Shown in pieces: positions 5,695 to 6,282 of a DNA stretch of 6,282 nucleotides. The notes under the pieces were generated by a model that made no database searches, was not told the origin of the DNA, and was given only the letters and a program-made list of their open reading frames with translations. Every line of letters starts with the position of its first letter. Within the stretch, counting starts at the first letter, position 1. The position numbers and the translations under genes were made by a program. The stretch is from an uncultured Altererythrobacter sp. (GTDB lineage: Bacteria; Pseudomonadota; Alphaproteobacteria; Sphingomonadales; Sphingomonadaceae), in NCBI GenBank assembly GCA_937950385.1, contig CALFEA010000288.1, positions 1-6,282 of the forward strand. Reading direction: 5' to 3'.

Positions 5695-6282
5695 ATGGCC
5701 GCTCAATATGCCTACGTCATGAAAGACATGACCAAGACCTTCCCCGGCGCACCTAAGCCGGTGCTCTCCAATATTAATTTGCAATTCTATCAGGGCGCAA
5801 AGATCGGTATCGTTGGGCCAAATGGCGCTGGCAAATCGACCCTGATCAAGATCATGGCAGGAATCGATAAAGACATCACCGGCGAGGCATGGGCTGGCGA
5901 AAACATCACTGTCGGCTATTTGCCGCAGGAACCGCAGCTGGATGAAACAAAGACTGTTCTAGAAAACGTGCGCGAAGGGGCAGGCGAGACGGCGGTTATG
6001 GTCGAACGTTTCAACGCAATCTCAGCCGAAATGGGCGACCCGCAAGACGACACTGATTTTGACGCGCTCATGGAAGAGATGGGCGTGCTTCAAGAAAAGA
6101 TCGACGCGGTTGATGGGTGGACACTCGACAATCAGCTTGAAATCGCAATGGAAGCTCTGCGTTGCCCGCCCTCAGATATGGGCGTTCAGAGCCTATCTGG
6201 CGGTGAGAAGCGCCGCGTTGCCCTAACCCGTCTGCTGATCCAAAAGCCTAGCATATTGCTGCTTGATGAGCCTACCAACCAC
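5695..6282 (+). CDS. ettA: EttA, ABC-F energy-dependent translational throttle, C-terminus cut by window edge
   Basis: The 196 codons to the right edge cover the first nucleotide-binding domain of about 555 residues expected. By homology the protein binds the ribosomal E site and gates the first peptide bond according to ATP/ADP level; it is cytoplasmic and has no membrane segments. Visible motifs are Walker A GPNGAGKS (41-48), the EttA-like IMAGIDKDITGEA (53-65), GYLPQEPQLD (74-83) with the Q-loop, the ABC signature LSGGEKRRVALTRLL (167-181) and Walker B ILLLDEPTNH (187-196) at the edge. Between Q-loop and signature, residues about 90-145 form the arm insertion typical of EttA (ERFNAISAEMGDP, then DFDALMEEMGVLQEKID). 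The opening MAAQYAYVM resembles the E. coli start. AAAGGA lies about 11 bp upstream of the ATG, a slightly long spacing. The second ATPase domain and linker lie outside the window. Confidence 0.96.
   Translation, partial: MAAQYAYVMKDMTKTFPGAPKPVLSNINLQFYQGAKIGIVGPNGAGKSTLIKIMAGIDKDITGEAWAGENITVGYLPQEPQLDETKTVLENVREGAGETAVMVERFNAISAEMGDPQDDTDFDALMEEMGVLQEKIDAVDGWTLDNQLEIAMEALRCPPSDMGVQSLSGGEKRRVALTRLLIQKPSILLLDEPTNH

Noticed and set aside
5568..5756. GTG-started plus-strand frame of 62 codons overlapping the ettA start
   Set aside because: It overlaps the first 20 codons of ettA in another frame, has no ribosome binding site and has low-complexity basic composition. It is a shadow.
1..6282. 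Mobile elements, defence islands, CRISPR, toxin-antitoxin pairs or a coherent novel system
   Set aside because: There are no transposase or integrase motifs, no repeat-spacer array, no terminal inverted repeats and no small paired genes of that kind. Orientation alternates between unlinked housekeeping and envelope genes, and base composition shows no obvious break by eye.

Overview
The window looks like ordinary chromosome from an alphaproteobacterium, most likely a sphingomonad such as an Erythrobacter/Altererythrobacter relative. This is inferred from moderately GC-rich codon use, from the style of the envelope proteins (alanine-rich signal peptides, a small proline-rich protein with a GGDDDD tail) and from the EttA sequence. 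No marker gene fixes the genus. There are no transposases, phage genes, CRISPR arrays, tRNAs or rRNAs.

Layout from left to right. (1) At 1-1099, minus strand, lies the N-terminal two thirds or so of a secreted M28-family zinc peptidase, cut by the left edge. (2) Divergent from it, at 1220-1861 plus strand, is a predicted lipoprotein of unknown function. (3) Convergent with that, on the minus strand, is a two-gene unit: a 130-aa exported protein (3136-3528) followed 10 bp later by a YcbB/LdtD-type L,D-transpeptidase (1902-3125). A stem-loop lies between the convergent genes. (4) A 311-bp divergent spacer (3529-3839) holds promoter-like sequence, a short repeat and a doubtful 30-codon ORF. (5) At 3840-4211, plus strand, is a 123-aa exported proline-rich protein ending in a hydrophobic segment and an acidic tail, followed by a strong intrinsic terminator. 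(6) At 4303-5517, minus strand, is a membrane-anchored GGDEF diguanylate cyclase with an intact inhibitory site. (7) From 5695 to the right edge, plus strand, is the start of ettA, the ABC-F translational throttle.

Six of the seven genes encode envelope or exported proteins: a peptidase, a lipoprotein, a peptidoglycan cross-linking enzyme with a small exported companion, a proline-rich protein and a membrane signalling enzyme. Only the 130-aa protein and the L,D-transpeptidase are arranged as an operon. The rest are single genes in alternating orientation, so the window is not one integrated system. I found no convincing undescribed large system. The best leads are the small exported companion of the L,D-transpeptidase, the polyproline protein and the orphan lipoprotein.
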